A stretch of DNA of 63,138 nucleotides from VGMD01 sp964552055 (GCA_964552055.1 CAZKFL010000007.1:1-63138), one strand, 5' to 3'; positions 26,776-35,901 are shown, counted from the first letter of the stretch. The notes: a model not told the origin generated them from the sequence alone. Program-made: numbers and translations.

Positions 26776-28046
26776 CTACAAAAGAAGTATTTGATCGCAT
26801 GAGTTCCATTAAAGTCTTAGTGGTAGGGGATTTTGTAGTAGATGTGTATACAAAAGGAAGTGTAGATCGGATTTCTCCAGAAGCTCCCGTTCCGGTGCTG
26901 CTTGTTTCAGAAGTAATAGAAGCTCCCGGGATGGCTGGAAACGTTGCTTTAAATCTATGCGCATTAGGATCAGATGTTAGCATTGTTGGCAGAATCGGAT
27001 CTGACGTAGCAGGAAAAACTCTTCAAAATGCTTTGATTGCTAAAGGAATTGAAACAAAGGGCCTTTTTATAGAGGAAGGGTATAGAACTCCTCTAAAAAA
27101 TCGCTTTTTAGCAAACGGCCAGCAGCTTATGCGCAGTGATTATGAAATTTCTTTGGAGCTTTCAGATTCCTTGGAAGAAGATGTTATTACCTATCTTCGT
27201 GAAAATATTTCTAGAGTAGATATTATTGCTGTTTCCGATTATGGAAAGGGATTTTTAACAAAGAATATTTTGGAGTGCATTTCAGAGGAAGCTCAAAAAA
27301 ACAACTTAAAAGTGATTGTAGATCCAAAAGGGAATGATTTTACGAAGTATTCTAAAGTCTATCTAATAAAGCCTAATAATAAAGAGGCTTACGCTGCAGC
27401 AGCATTAGAGCCAAATGCCCCTATTCAAAAAGTAGCTAAAAGTCTTTTTGCAAATATTGATAGCCAATTCCTTTTAGTTACAAGGTCTGACAAAGGAATG
27501 ATTTTATTTTCTAGAGATGATTTAGAAGGCGAAGAGTTTCCTGCTGTAAAAAAAGAAGTGCGTGATGTAACAGGAGCTGGAGACACAGCACTCGCTATGA
27601 TTACATTTGCTCTCGGTAATGGACTTGACTTTGCAAGGGCAATTGAGCTTGCAAATATCGCTTCTGGTATTGCAATAGAAGAAGTTGGTTGCAAAGCGGT
27701 CTCTATAACGGACATTGTACAAAGACTTCTAGAGAAAGAGCCCTTGAATAAAATTTTTTGGGAAGATACGAATCTTTTTGTTTTGGAGAAAGCTCTTGAA
27801 AATTCCCCCCTGATCATTCTTGATCTTAGGCATGAGCAAGATATATCAACTGAAATATACCATAAAATTATGGCAGCTTCTCTTGAAAAAAATGGATCGT
27901 TACTCGCCTTGCATATTATTCCCACGAATCATAATAAAAACTTTATTCATCTTTTGTCTTCAATGATTGAAGTTGATTTTATATTTGCAAGGGATGACAA
28001 TCCGGCTCTTATTTTTGAAAAACGCTCTCTTTTGACAACAATCTAA
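26769..28046 (+). CDS. hldE: D-glycero-beta-D-manno-heptose-7-phosphate kinase with unusual C terminus
   Basis: Residues 1-320 form a PfkB-family kinase of the RfaE/HldE type: RISPEAPVPVLLV, PGMAGNVALNL and the anion-hole motif DVTGAGDTALA. In HldE the kinase is followed by a nucleotidyltransferase with a HxGH motif. Here the last 100 residues lack that motif and resemble nothing I recognise (IILDLRHEQDIS ... DFIFARDDNPALI). So the adenylyltransferase must be elsewhere, and HldA may be a better name. It overlaps hldD by seven bases and ends the operon. Confidence 0.85.
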   Translation: MLTTKEVFDRMSSIKVLVVGDFVVDVYTKGSVDRISPEAPVPVLLVSEVIEAPGMAGNVALNLCALGSDVSIVGRIGSDVAGKTLQNALIAKGIETKGLFIEEGYRTPLKNRFLANGQQLMRSDYEISLELSDSLEEDVITYLRENISRVDIIAVSDYGKGFLTKNILECISEEAQKNNLKVIVDPKGNDFTKYSKVYLIKPNNKEAYAAAALEPNAPIQKVAKSLFANIDSQFLLVTRSDKGMILFSRDDLEGEEFPAVKKEVRDVTGAGDTALAMITFALGNGLDFARAIELANIASGIAIEEVGCKAVSITDIVQRLLEKEPLNKIFWEDTNLFVLEKALENSPLIILDLRHEQDISTEIYHKIMAASLEKNGSLLALHIIPTNHNKNFIHLLSSMIEVDFIFARDDNPALIFEKRSLLTTI

Positions 28047-28067
28047 ATTTCTTGTATACTGATTTTC

Positions 28068-28657
28068 ATGGGTTTGAAGCGTAGTCTACTTAAAACAGTT
28101 TGGAAGCTTTTAAAAAATTTTTTCTTTTATTTGCTCGCTTTTATTTGCGGCGGAATAGAGGTGATTTGGTTTATTTTTAGACAAAAAATTCTTGGAAATA
28201 GACTTCCAAATTATTTTATTGTCGAAGATAAGGCTCTCCATAGAGGCGGACAGCCATCTTCATGTGGACTAGAAGAGCTTACAAAAAATGGAATTAAAAC
28301 TATTATTAACCTCCGGTTGCGCAATTTTAGTCAAAAGGCCATCGAAGAGTATGACAAAGATCAAATTCGAGTTATTCACCTTCCCTTTTCCCCATTTGAG
28401 CCTCAAGATCAAATAATGATTCATTTCTTGAAAATTCTTCTGAATCCTAAACATAGACCCGCATTTGTTCATTGCTTTCATGGAGCGGATCGCACAGGTG
28501 CTGTCTGTGCAATCTACCGTATAGTTGTACAAGATTGGGATAAGGAAAGGGCTATTGCTGAAATGAAGCGAAAAGGTCTTCATTGGTGGCATACAAACAT
28601 GATTGATTATATTCGCAACCTCGATATCGTCGCCCTCAAAGCATCGATCATTAAAGA
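28068..28657 (+). CDS. Membrane-anchored dual-specificity/tyrosine phosphatase-like protein, cut by gap
   Basis: A hydrophobic segment at about residues 15-40 is followed by a phosphatase domain with the P-loop HCFHGADRTG, the CX5R motif (C136, R142), and the preceding LHRGGQPSSCGLEEL typical of bacterial DSP-like enzymes. The substrate may be phosphotyrosine or a phospholipid such as phosphatidylglycerol phosphate. The frame is still open where the assembly gap begins, but the domain looks nearly complete. It starts 21 bases after hldE. Confidence 0.8.
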
Positions 28658-28757
28658 NNNNNNNNNNNNNNNNNNNNNNNNNNNNNNNNNNNNNNNNNNN
28701 NNNNNNNNNNNNNNNNNNNNNNNNNNNNNNNNNNNNNNNNNNNNNNNNNNNNNNNNN
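28658..28757. other. Assembly gap of 100 N
   Basis: A run of exactly 100 N, the conventional size for a gap of unknown length. It removes the 3' ends of two convergent genes, so the true distance and any genes inside are unknown. Confidence 0.99.
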
Positions 28758-29659
28758 TAGGTGCGGAGTCTTGCAATTCGGTCAGCAAGTGGTGGATGAG
28801 TTGCAAAAAGATGGAGAAACCCTCGTTTTTTATCTGAGGTAATCATAAGAGCTTCAACAGCCTGTGTTTTAACTTCGGACTTAGAAATGCCTTGAAGTGC
28901 TTCCAGTCTTTGCAGTGCGTGAATCATCGGAGTTGCGCCTAAAAGCTCGGCAGACCCTTTGTCTGCTTTGTATTCGCGATAGCGGGAGAAGGCGCCTATG
29001 ATCATCATGCCAAATATCATAAAAACGACTTCAAAAAGGAATGTGAATAAAGAGAATGTAATGTAGGATGTTCCGCTGCGATTTTTTGAATCTTTAGAGA
29101 GCGCTGTGGAAACTATATAAGCAAGTACCCTTGCTAAAAACATAACAAAAGCATTGATAACTCCTTGTAAAAGAGTCATTGTAACCATGTCACCATTTGC
29201 AATATGAGTGATTTCATGGCCAATTACAGCTTCGACTTCTTCTTTAGATAGATTTCTTATAAGGCCTGTTGAAACAGCTACAAGGGACCTTCTTTTCGTC
29301 GGTCCTGTCGCAAAAGCGTTTGGCTCTGTTGAGGAAAAAATACCCACTTGAGGAACGTCAGGAAGTCTTGCCTTTTGAGAAAGCTTTGCAACCATGTCAT
29401 AGATCATTTTCTCTTCAGGATTATTCGTTCGAGGGTCGATAAGTTTTACGCCCATCAACCATTTTGCCATTATTCTTGAAAGAAGGAGGGAGATAAAAGC
29501 TCCGCCCATTCCCCAAATTAGGCAAAATGCCATGAGAGTGTTATAGTCAAGACCTTGCTTTGTAAGATAAGGACCTATATGAAAAAATTGCAATAGAAGG
29601 GATATGGTCAAAACGATGACAATATTTATAGCAAAGAAGAGAAAAAATCTTTTGAACAT
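28758..29659 (-). CDS. htpX: HtpX membrane metalloprotease, 3' end in gap
   Basis: HtpX is an inner-membrane zinc protease for quality control of membrane proteins. Seen: two N-terminal membrane segments, the zinc motif HEITH (H148-H152), then another membrane pair and the third-ligand region (RYREYKADKGSAELLG). The sequence runs into the gap at LADRIARLRT, where the family normally ends, so only a few residues are missing. AGGAGG seven bases before the ATG at 29659 fixes the start. Confidence 0.93.
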
Positions 29660-29713
29660 GCTCAAACCTCCTGAAGCTTTCATTCTATCATATTAGAGAT
29701 TTATTGCAAAGAA

Positions 29714-29890
29714 GGCTAGCCCCCATTTCTCACAAACACCCCCTTGAAAGTTGGTCATGATGTTATCTCAGATTTTTGAAGATTATTGCAAGAATATTAT
29801 CTCTATCGATAAAGCGAGCAATAATTTACAAAAAAATAAGGTGACAGATTGCGCCGAATTTTCTATTTTTTGTGAGAAATGCGGGCTAAC
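29714..29890. repeat. Dispersed palindromic repeat, copy 2
   Basis: This is the second copy of the unit at 20131-20303. Its ends form a near-perfect inverted repeat of about 23 bases (CCATTTCTCACAAA at left, TTTGTGAGAAATG at right). The internal stem is ATTATTGC (29782-29789) with GCAATAAT (29818-29825) around the same 28-base loop. It fills most of the 344-base gene-free stretch between htpX and the gene at 30004; nothing else is seen there. Confidence 0.7.
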
Positions 29891-30003
29891 TGCCTGTAAA
29901 GTATTTGCTTTTTAATAGGAATTGTGAGATCACTCTTGGTAAAAAGTAGGCCCACAGCGCATTGTGAAGCCGTTTTTATTAATATTTTGTTGGATAAAAT
30001 CGT

Positions 30004-30249
30004 ATGGGAATGTTTTTGGAGGGTTTGTTTGCTAATGGAAAACCTTCTAAAAAGGAGGTGAAAAAAATTTTAAAGAGAAAAAAAAGAGGTAAAACATTAT
30101 GTTATGTATTGATTACATGTAGTGAGCCTAACGAAGACGGTTCTTATGAGGTTGAAATGAGTTACGATGGGGATAAATGGCTTGCAGCTTATCTAGTAGA
30201 GAGTGCGGGCTCGATCTTTGCAAACAAATCATCTGATCAGAGATATTAA
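30004..30249 (+). CDS. Hypothetical protein, 81 residues
   Basis: A small protein with a very basic N-terminal part (KKEVKKILKRKKRGKTLC) and a mixed alpha/beta tail (YEVEMSYDGDKWLAAYLV). No domain is recognised. No clear Shine-Dalgarno is seen before either in-frame ATG (30004 or 30010). It ends 23 bases before the peptidase gene and could be cotranscribed with it. Confidence 0.55.
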   Translation: MGMFLEGLFANGKPSKKEVKKILKRKKRGKTLCYVLITCSEPNEDGSYEVEMSYDGDKWLAAYLVESAGSIFANKSSDQRY

Positions 30250-30272
30250 GCAGACGCTTAAGGTGGAATAAA

Positions 30273-31634
30273 ATGGAACATTATAAAAACTGGTTTGTAA
30301 GTAATAAAGAGAGAATTCTTTCTAATTATATTACCTATTTAAAATTTCCTAGCGTTAGCGCTCAGAAGCATCATGCTCAAGATACTTTAGCTTGTGGAGC
30401 ATGGGTTGAAAGTTATTTGAAAAAGCTAGGTTTTGCTACAACCCAGTGGAAGGGGAGTGGCTTTCCTACGATATTTGGAGTAAAAGGGAATGATTCATCT
30501 AAAAAGACTCTTCTTTTTTATGGTCACTATGATGTTCAGCCTGCAGAACCTCTTAATTTATGGACAACACCTCCATTTGAGCCCCAAATTAGAAATGGTA
30601 GAATGTATGCAAGAGGTGCAGAAGATAATAAAGGGCAGTGCTTTTATACGTTATGTGCATTGGAAGCATTTTTGGAAGCTCATAAGACACTTCCGTTTAA
30701 TGTTAAGATAGTAATTGAGGGAGAAGAGGAAATGGGTAGTGAGACCCTTTCTGAAGTGCTCCCGAAACACAAATCTGAAGTTCATGCAGATTATCTTTTT
30801 GTTGTTGATGCGGGAATGGGATCATGGGAAAAACCTGCATTAACTCTTGGTTGCAGAGGTATCATGACAATGGAAGTTACCTGCACGAATATGAATATTG
30901 ATGGCCACTCTGGCCATTATGGTGGTATTGCCTATAACCCTATTCGGGCTCTTTGTGAGGCGCTTTCTGAAGTATTTGATAAAAATGGAAAAGTAATGAT
31001 TCCTGGTTTTTATGATGACTTGCATGAACTTTCCTCTGAAGAGAAAAGTAGAGTTGATCTTTCTTTTGATGCAAAAGTCCATGAGAATGAAGTAGGAATG
31101 AGAGCTTTTCATAAAGAGGATGGATATAATCCGACAGAAGTTAATTTTCTTCGTCCCGTTTTTGAAATTAACGGTATTTCCGGTGGCTATACAGCAGAAG
31201 GATTTAAAACAGTTCTCCCTAAGGAAGCAATCGCCAAAATTTCTTGTAGGCTTGTGCCTAATCAAGATCCTAAAAAAATATATGAAAGAGTAGTTCAGTT
31301 TATTAATGATCATATCCATAATAAAATGGATTTAAAATTCACCTATTTTGGTGGAGGTCCTGCTGCTTGGAGTAATCCCACGTCAAAATTAGTTGAAACT
31401 GTAGCCATAGCTTACCGAGAAGTGTTTGGAAAGTGTAGCTTTATCTATACAGGCGGTTCAATTCCCGTAATAGCAGATCTTGTAGACGCTTCAGGAGCAG
31501 AGATGGTCTGCATGGGAACAGGTCTAGACAGAGATAATATTCATGCTCCTAATGAAAATTTTGGTTTAGATCAATTTGAAAAAGGGTTTCTTTTAATTGC
31601 TAAGACGCTTGAGCTCTTCTCATATGAGTCTTGA
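30273..31634 (+). CDS. M20-family metallopeptidase (dipeptidase)
   Basis: This 453-residue protein matches the M20 dipeptidase family. Zinc-site segments are visible in order: YGHYDVQPAEP (H), RGAEDNKGQ (D), EGEEEMGS (the base glutamate and a ligand glutamate), VVDAGMG and the late IHAPNENF. These enzymes cleave dipeptides in the cytosol, which suits use of host peptides. AAGGTGG precedes the ATG. It is followed closely by a membrane/coiled-coil gene. Confidence 0.9.
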   Translation: MEHYKNWFVSNKERILSNYITYLKFPSVSAQKHHAQDTLACGAWVESYLKKLGFATTQWKGSGFPTIFGVKGNDSSKKTLLFYGHYDVQPAEPLNLWTTPPFEPQIRNGRMYARGAEDNKGQCFYTLCALEAFLEAHKTLPFNVKIVIEGEEEMGSETLSEVLPKHKSEVHADYLFVVDAGMGSWEKPALTLGCRGIMTMEVTCTNMNIDGHSGHYGGIAYNPIRALCEALSEVFDKNGKVMIPGFYDDLHELSSEEKSRVDLSFDAKVHENEVGMRAFHKEDGYNPTEVNFLRPVFEINGISGGYTAEGFKTVLPKEAIAKISCRLVPNQDPKKIYERVVQFINDHIHNKMDLKFTYFGGGPAAWSNPTSKLVETVAIAYREVFGKCSFIYTGGSIPVIADLVDASGAEMVCMGTGLDRDNIHAPNENFGLDQFEKGFLLIAKTLELFSYES

Positions 31635-31667
31635 TTTTTGAAAGCAGACCAGTATATACTCGGAAAA

Positions 31668-32354
31668 ATGAAGATGTGGAATCTCCTTAAAGAAAAATTC
31701 TTTCCTCCGCCAGAGACAAAATGGTTAGTCCATTTGATGGTTCCCTCTTTTTTCTTAGTTGTTTCGGCGCTTGTTTTAATTGTAGAAAAAAGCTTTTTTC
31801 AATCCGGATTATTGGCATTGACACTTTTAATTGAGCTTGTTTATGCAATATCGGGTAAGAAGAGCTTCTTTATAACTGGATTGTTGCTCTTTGCTGCTGC
31901 CTCTGCCTATTGTTATTGGATGGAAGGGAACATAGTATGGACGCTAACCCTTTTTATCTCTCTTTATCTCGCCTATGAAATTACAGGAGAAGTTCAGACG
32001 ATTTTTCTACAAAAAGAGAGTCTTCAAAAAGAGTTAGAGCGTGATGTAGATCTTTGGAAAAATCGATTTGAGACGATACGCGAAAAAATTGATGGCGATA
32101 AAGTTATTTGGGAAACTGAAATGGATAAGCTTACTGCTGCAATTGAAGAGAAGAAAAGTGAGATTGAATCCCTTAGAGTTCTTATAAGCATTTCGCATAA
32201 AGAGACAAGGCGTGCAGAAAAGAAAATGGAAGGTTTGAATCAAGCTCTTGGCTCTCAACAAGAGGCTCTTAAAGCAAGGCAGTTGATCAATGAGTCTCTT
32301 CAAACAAAGAAAAGCGCCAAACAACCAATTTCTTTAAAAGACCTTAGATGCTAG
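31668..32354 (+). CDS. Membrane protein with C-terminal coiled coil
   Basis: The 228-residue product has four predicted membrane segments between about residues 20 and 112, then a long charged coiled coil to the end (ELERDVDLWKNRFETIREK and onward). No enzyme domain is seen. I chose the ATG at 31668; an upstream TTG at 31638 lies right behind the peptidase stop. Its end overlaps the next gene, also a coiled-coil protein, by seven bases, suggesting that the two work together. Function unknown. Confidence 0.7.
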   Translation: MKMWNLLKEKFFPPPETKWLVHLMVPSFFLVVSALVLIVEKSFFQSGLLALTLLIELVYAISGKKSFFITGLLLFAAASAYCYWMEGNIVWTLTLFISLYLAYEITGEVQTIFLQKESLQKELERDVDLWKNRFETIREKIDGDKVIWETEMDKLTAAIEEKKSEIESLRVLISISHKETRRAEKKMEGLNQALGSQQEALKARQLINESLQTKKSAKQPISLKDLRC

Positions 32355-32689
32355 CAAGTAGGGTCGATAGTTCAAGATTTGAAGGGTTCCTTCGCGAATT
32401 AAAAGTGGGCATGACCCGTCTTGAAGATCGTCTTATTGCTTTAGAAACAAGAGTGATTAGAAATGAGGCTGCGTCTAAGGCAGAATTTATCTTGTTAAAA
32501 GTTACAGTCACAAACAAAATTTCTGAGCTTGAATCCCAAGTTAGGGATTTAGCATTTCAAGTTGCATCCCTAGAGAAGAGAGTAATGACACTATTTTCCG
32601 ATTTGGCTAAAGCTAGAGAGCTTGCTCAAGATGCGCATGATGGAGTTTACATTCATCGGTTCACGCGCGGTGGTTTAACAAAGAGTTAA
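32348..32689 (+). CDS. Coiled-coil protein
   Basis: This 113-residue protein is almost entirely heptad-like (LEDRLIALETRVIRNEA, ISELESQVRDLAFQVASLEK), so it probably forms a coiled-coil oligomer. The start ATG lies inside the end of the membrane coiled-coil gene. Its 3' end overlaps the convergent map gene by 15 bases. Function unknown. Confidence 0.7.
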   Translation: MLASRVDSSRFEGFLRELKVGMTRLEDRLIALETRVIRNEAASKAEFILLKVTVTNKISELESQVRDLAFQVASLEKRVMTLFSDLAKARELAQDAHDGVYIHRFTRGGLTKS

Positions 32690-33550
32690 AATTTCGTGGC
32701 CATCTTTTGTAATGAGTAGGGTGTGTTCCCATTGCGCGCTTGGTTTGCCATCGATTGTGCGAGCAGTCCATTTATCAACTTTGTCAATGATAGCTTCTCT
32801 CTTCCCGATATTGATCATGGGCTCGATTGTAAAGGTCATTCCAGGTGCAAGTGGAATACCACTTTCGTTTGCGTGATGACAGACTTGGGGATTTTCATGA
32901 AAGTAAAGGCCAACGCCGTGACCAACGAATTGGTTTACAACAGAGCAGTGGTTAGAAGTTGCAATCTCTTCGATAATATCGCCAATTTCATGAATGAGAA
33001 CACCCGGTTTAAGAATTGCAATAGAACTCATAAGGCATTCATAGGAAGTCTCCATTGCACGCTTTTTTTCTGGAGAAATTTCACCGATTGCAACCATTGC
33101 ACTGCAATCACCGTAGTAGCCGTTTAAAATAGATGTGACATCGATATTAAGGAAGTCGCCAGGCTTTAGCTGCTCGTCATTTGGAATTCCGTGGCAGATG
33201 ACATCGTTAAGAGAGGTGCAGGTAGCTTTTGGAAAAGGGGGGTCCCCATATCCCAGTGGCGCAGGAATAGCTCCTGCTTCCTTGTGTAACTTAACTACCA
33301 AGTCATTGATTTGATTAGTTGTAACACCTGCTACAGCAAAATCACAAGCTTCTTTTAAGATTTTTGCAGCAAGTCTTGAAGCTCTTCGGATCCCATCAAT
33401 TTGCTGCTCAGTTTTTATAAGTATGCCGTATTGTTTTTTGTATTGTGCGGCAAGATTACTATCAACTGATCTAGGATCGGTTAACGGATGATGACAATTC
33501 TTCCATTTTTTAGAGCTTCCGCACCAGCAAGGATCATTTCGTGAAATCAT
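32675..33550 (-). CDS. map: Methionine aminopeptidase with SEC-C zinc motif
   Basis: MetAP removes the initiator methionine. Residues 1-22 hold a SEC-C type zinc motif (RNDPCWCGSSKKWKNCHH), the extended form found in chlamydiae. The catalytic domain has the metal ligands in order: NIDVTSILNGYYGDC (two D), GHGVGLYFHE (H), FTIEPMI (E) and QWEHTLLI (E). I chose the ATG at 33550 (a GTG lies nine bases upstream). The start overlaps truA by 17 bases. Confidence 0.95.
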   Translation of the reverse strand: MISRNDPCWCGSSKKWKNCHHPLTDPRSVDSNLAAQYKKQYGILIKTEQQIDGIRRASRLAAKILKEACDFAVAGVTTNQINDLVVKLHKEAGAIPAPLGYGDPPFPKATCTSLNDVICHGIPNDEQLKPGDFLNIDVTSILNGYYGDCSAMVAIGEISPEKKRAMETSYECLMSSIAILKPGVLIHEIGDIIEEIATSNHCSVVNQFVGHGVGLYFHENPQVCHHANESGIPLAPGMTFTIEPMINIGKREAIIDKVDKWTARTIDGKPSAQWEHTLLITKDGHEILTLC

Positions 33551-34268
33551 AATAAACACTCTTTAATTTTAGGCCATGCGCTGGAGCGCAAATACCAAGT
33601 TTAGTTCTATCGCCGCTAGATAGTGCTTCCTCAAGATCAGAAAGTTCTAATTTTCCTTCTCCAATATACACTAACGTTCCCACGATGTTTCGAACCATTT
33701 TATACAAAAAACTGTTTCCGACGAGAGTAAAATGTAACAAACTTCCATTTTTTATGGTGATTTCTTCAATTTCTCTAATAGTAGTAGCAGCAGGCTTGTT
33801 ACAATTTTGAAATGCAATAAAATCTTTTTTACCGATAAGAAGATCTTTTGCCCGATTCATTGCATTTAGATTTAATTTTTTTGGATAATGCCAAGCGGTA
33901 AAGCGTTCGAAAGGAGTCTCTATTTCATTTGTTTGAACAAAGTAATGGTACTCTTTTTTTAATGCGCTTAGCGAGCTATGAAACAAACTTTCAACAGGGA
34001 AAATGTCTTTTATACGAATATCTTTAGGGAGAATAGAATTTAAAATATATTGCAATTTCTCAAGGGGAATGGATTTTTTTAGGGTAAAATTAACCGTCTG
34101 TCCCTCTGCATGAACTCCACGATCTGTTCTTGATGCAGCAGTTAATTCTATATCGTGCTGAAGAGCCTTCCGAAGAGCTATCTCTAACGCTTCTTCAATT
34201 GTTTTGCCTTCATTACATTTTTGAAAGCCAAAGTAGTTTGTACCATCATAGGAAATGATTAATGCGAT
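33534..34268 (-). CDS. truA: tRNA pseudouridine synthase A, non-canonical start
   Basis: TruA makes pseudouridine at positions 38-40 of tRNA anticodon arms. The C-terminal two thirds (PHxF-type core replaced by KKDFIAFQNC, then FLYKMVRNIVGTLVYIGEGK) are clear. The first usable ATG/GTG/TTG is a TTG at 34055, but that would drop the catalytic motif. Reading upstream in the same frame gives SYDGTNYFGFQ and ASRTDRGVHAEGQ with the catalytic aspartate, with no stop, up to the marC stop. No ATG, GTG or TTG occurs there. I place the start at an ATC at 34268; ATC at 34259 or ATT at 34256 are alternatives. About 244 residues. Confidence 0.85.
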   Translation of the reverse strand: MALIISYDGTNYFGFQKCNEGKTIEEALEIALRKALQHDIELTAASRTDRGVHAEGQTVNFTLKKSIPLEKLQYILNSILPKDIRIKDIFPVESLFHSSLSALKKEYHYFVQTNEIETPFERFTAWHYPKKLNLNAMNRAKDLLIGKKDFIAFQNCNKPAATTIREIEEITIKNGSLLHFTLVGNSFLYKMVRNIVGTLVYIGEGKLELSDLEEALSSGDRTKLGICAPAHGLKLKSVYYDFTK

Positions 34269-34885
34269 ATTTCTTGAGGGGTCATCTCTCGTGGTGTTGT
34301 CTGAAATAATATAACCCCTTTTAAAAACATATTAATAGCAATTAGCATTAATATTAGTCCCATAAGCCTTTCCATTGCCTTTATTCCTCTAATCCCCAAG
34401 ATTTTCTGGAGGAAAGTCGAGCCAAGTAATATAATGGTGGAGCCTACCCAGGCAATCCCAATTGCAATATATAATACACTAACATTTTCAAGCTGGTGCG
34501 AGTATATCATAACAGCCGCTAAAACGGAAGGGCCTGCAACAAGAGGAATTGCTAGTGGAAATACAAGTGGCTCGCCATCAATAGCTAAGCTATCTAAAAG
34601 AGAGCCATCTTCTGGAAAAGTTAACTTTAAGGCCATGATAAATAATACGATTCCGCCGGCTAAAAAAATAGCTTCATGTGAAATCCCTAGCGATTTTAAA
34701 AAATCATCCCCGAAATATGCAAATACTATAATAACGATCAGCGCTATGATTTTTTCCCTAAAAATGATCCATAGTTTCCTTCGTCCATCAATTTTTTGCA
34801 AAATAGCTAAGTAAATCGGTATATTCCCGATAGGATCCATAAGTAGAAATAATGTAAAGGCCATAGAGAAAACAGATAGTGTCAT
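34259..34885 (-). CDS. MarC-family membrane protein
   Basis: The 208-residue product has six membrane segments and MarC-family features: FTLFLLMDPIGNIPIYLAIL at the start, LPLAIPLVAGPSVLAAVM in the middle (here FPLAIPLVAGPS) and the closing GIKAMERLMGLIL segment. Function in the family is unknown despite the name. A MarC-like gene lies beside map in C. trachomatis (CT852). The stop overlaps the likely start of truA. Confidence 0.9.
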   Translation of the reverse strand: MTLSVFSMAFTLFLLMDPIGNIPIYLAILQKIDGRRKLWIIFREKIIALIVIIVFAYFGDDFLKSLGISHEAIFLAGGIVLFIMALKLTFPEDGSLLDSLAIDGEPLVFPLAIPLVAGPSVLAAVMIYSHQLENVSVLYIAIGIAWVGSTIILLGSTFLQKILGIRGIKAMERLMGLILMLIAINMFLKGVILFQTTPREMTPQEISH

Positions 34886-34932
34886 AGAATTTAATTACTA
34901 AGAAAAATGATTCCCGTCAACCCAAACAAACA

Positions 34933-35901
34933 CTAATTATATAAGAGGGGTTCTATTTTCGATGAGCGCTCTATGAGCGAAAAGAATTTGGTGATTTGGG
35001 AAAGTTCTTGCTTGGTGAGGGAGTAAAAAAAGAAGAGGTGTTCTTCATTTTTATGGAATGCGGCCATGGTCCAGTTGGCAGATCCAAAGGTGAATGTGTT
35101 GTCAATAAGAGCGCATTTATGGTGAAGGAGGCCGATGCCTAGATGAGTATAGGTAGATATGTGATTTTCTTCCAAATGCTTGGTTAATTTTTTGCAGGTG
35201 CCGTGAGCCATCCCTCGATCAATAAAAACTTTGACATCAACCCCTCGAGCTTGAGCGCGAATAAGTGCATTTGCTAATTCCTCATGTGTAAATGCGTACA
35301 TACAGACATAGACGCGGCATTTTGCATGCTCAAGTTCGTTTAGAAGAGTCTTCATTGCTAAATCGGTGCTATGGGGCAAAGGGTAGAATGAGTACGAGTT
35401 TTTTTCTAATGGGAGGTTTTGTTCAATTTTTAAATATAGCTCTTTTGATCTAATGCAAACAATTAGGTTTTTATGAATTTTTAAGGCAAGGGGGGTAAGG
35501 TTTGTAGATCCTAAAAAAAGAAGTTCCTCATCAACTGCAATGAGCTTTCTGTGCATAAGGCCTTGTTTTTTATAAGGAAAAATAGTAACTAATTCCCCTT
35601 TTGGGAAAATATTATTCTCTTTTGCGTCATAGAAAATGTTAATAGGAATATGAGTAGATTGTGTTTCTAGGATTTGAACAATGTCTTTATCATTTATGCC
35701 AAAGCTAGATACTTGAATAGAGGTCAATGCAGATTTTAATGAGCTGGAAAGTAAATATTTTAGATCCTTCCCATTTTCTTTGAAGAAGAGAATTCGATCA
35801 TCTTGCTTTTGAGGGAGATCAATATGAAGAGATTTATAGATAAAAAAAAATAGAATGAAGAGCCAAAATAAAGAAAGGAGGGCAAAGAGTGTATTTCTTA
35901 T
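34933..35901 (-). CDS. Phospholipase D-like protein, probable ATA start
   Basis: Two HKD motifs are present: HRKLIAVDEELLFLGSTN and HHKCALIDNTFTFGSAN, so the PLD fold (phospholipase or nuclease) is complete. The first ATG/GTG/TTG in frame is a TTG at 35727. Upstream, the same frame stays open for 58 codons and encodes a typical signal anchor (about residues 4-24, LFALLSLFWLFILFFFIY). A strong GGAGGG lies just before an ATA at 35901, with no ATG, GTG or TTG available. I therefore extend to the ATA (322 residues). It follows rpmB, as does a PLD gene near L28 in C. trachomatis. Confidence 0.82.
   Translation of the reverse strand: MRNTLFALLSLFWLFILFFFIYKSLHIDLPQKQDDRILFFKENGKDLKYLLSSSLKSALTSIQVSSFGINDKDIVQILETQSTHIPINIFYDAKENNIFPKGELVTIFPYKKQGLMHRKLIAVDEELLFLGSTNLTPLALKIHKNLIVCIRSKELYLKIEQNLPLEKNSYSFYPLPHSTDLAMKTLLNELEHAKCRVYVCMYAFTHEELANALIRAQARGVDVKVFIDRGMAHGTCKKLTKHLEENHISTYTHLGIGLLHHKCALIDNTFTFGSANWTMAAFHKNEEHLFFFYSLTKQELSQITKFFSLIERSSKIEPLLYN

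Noticed and set aside
28607..28842. Frames continuing through the N run (phosphatase joined to downstream bases, htpX extended leftward)
   Set aside because: The 100-N size is arbitrary, so reading through it has no meaning.
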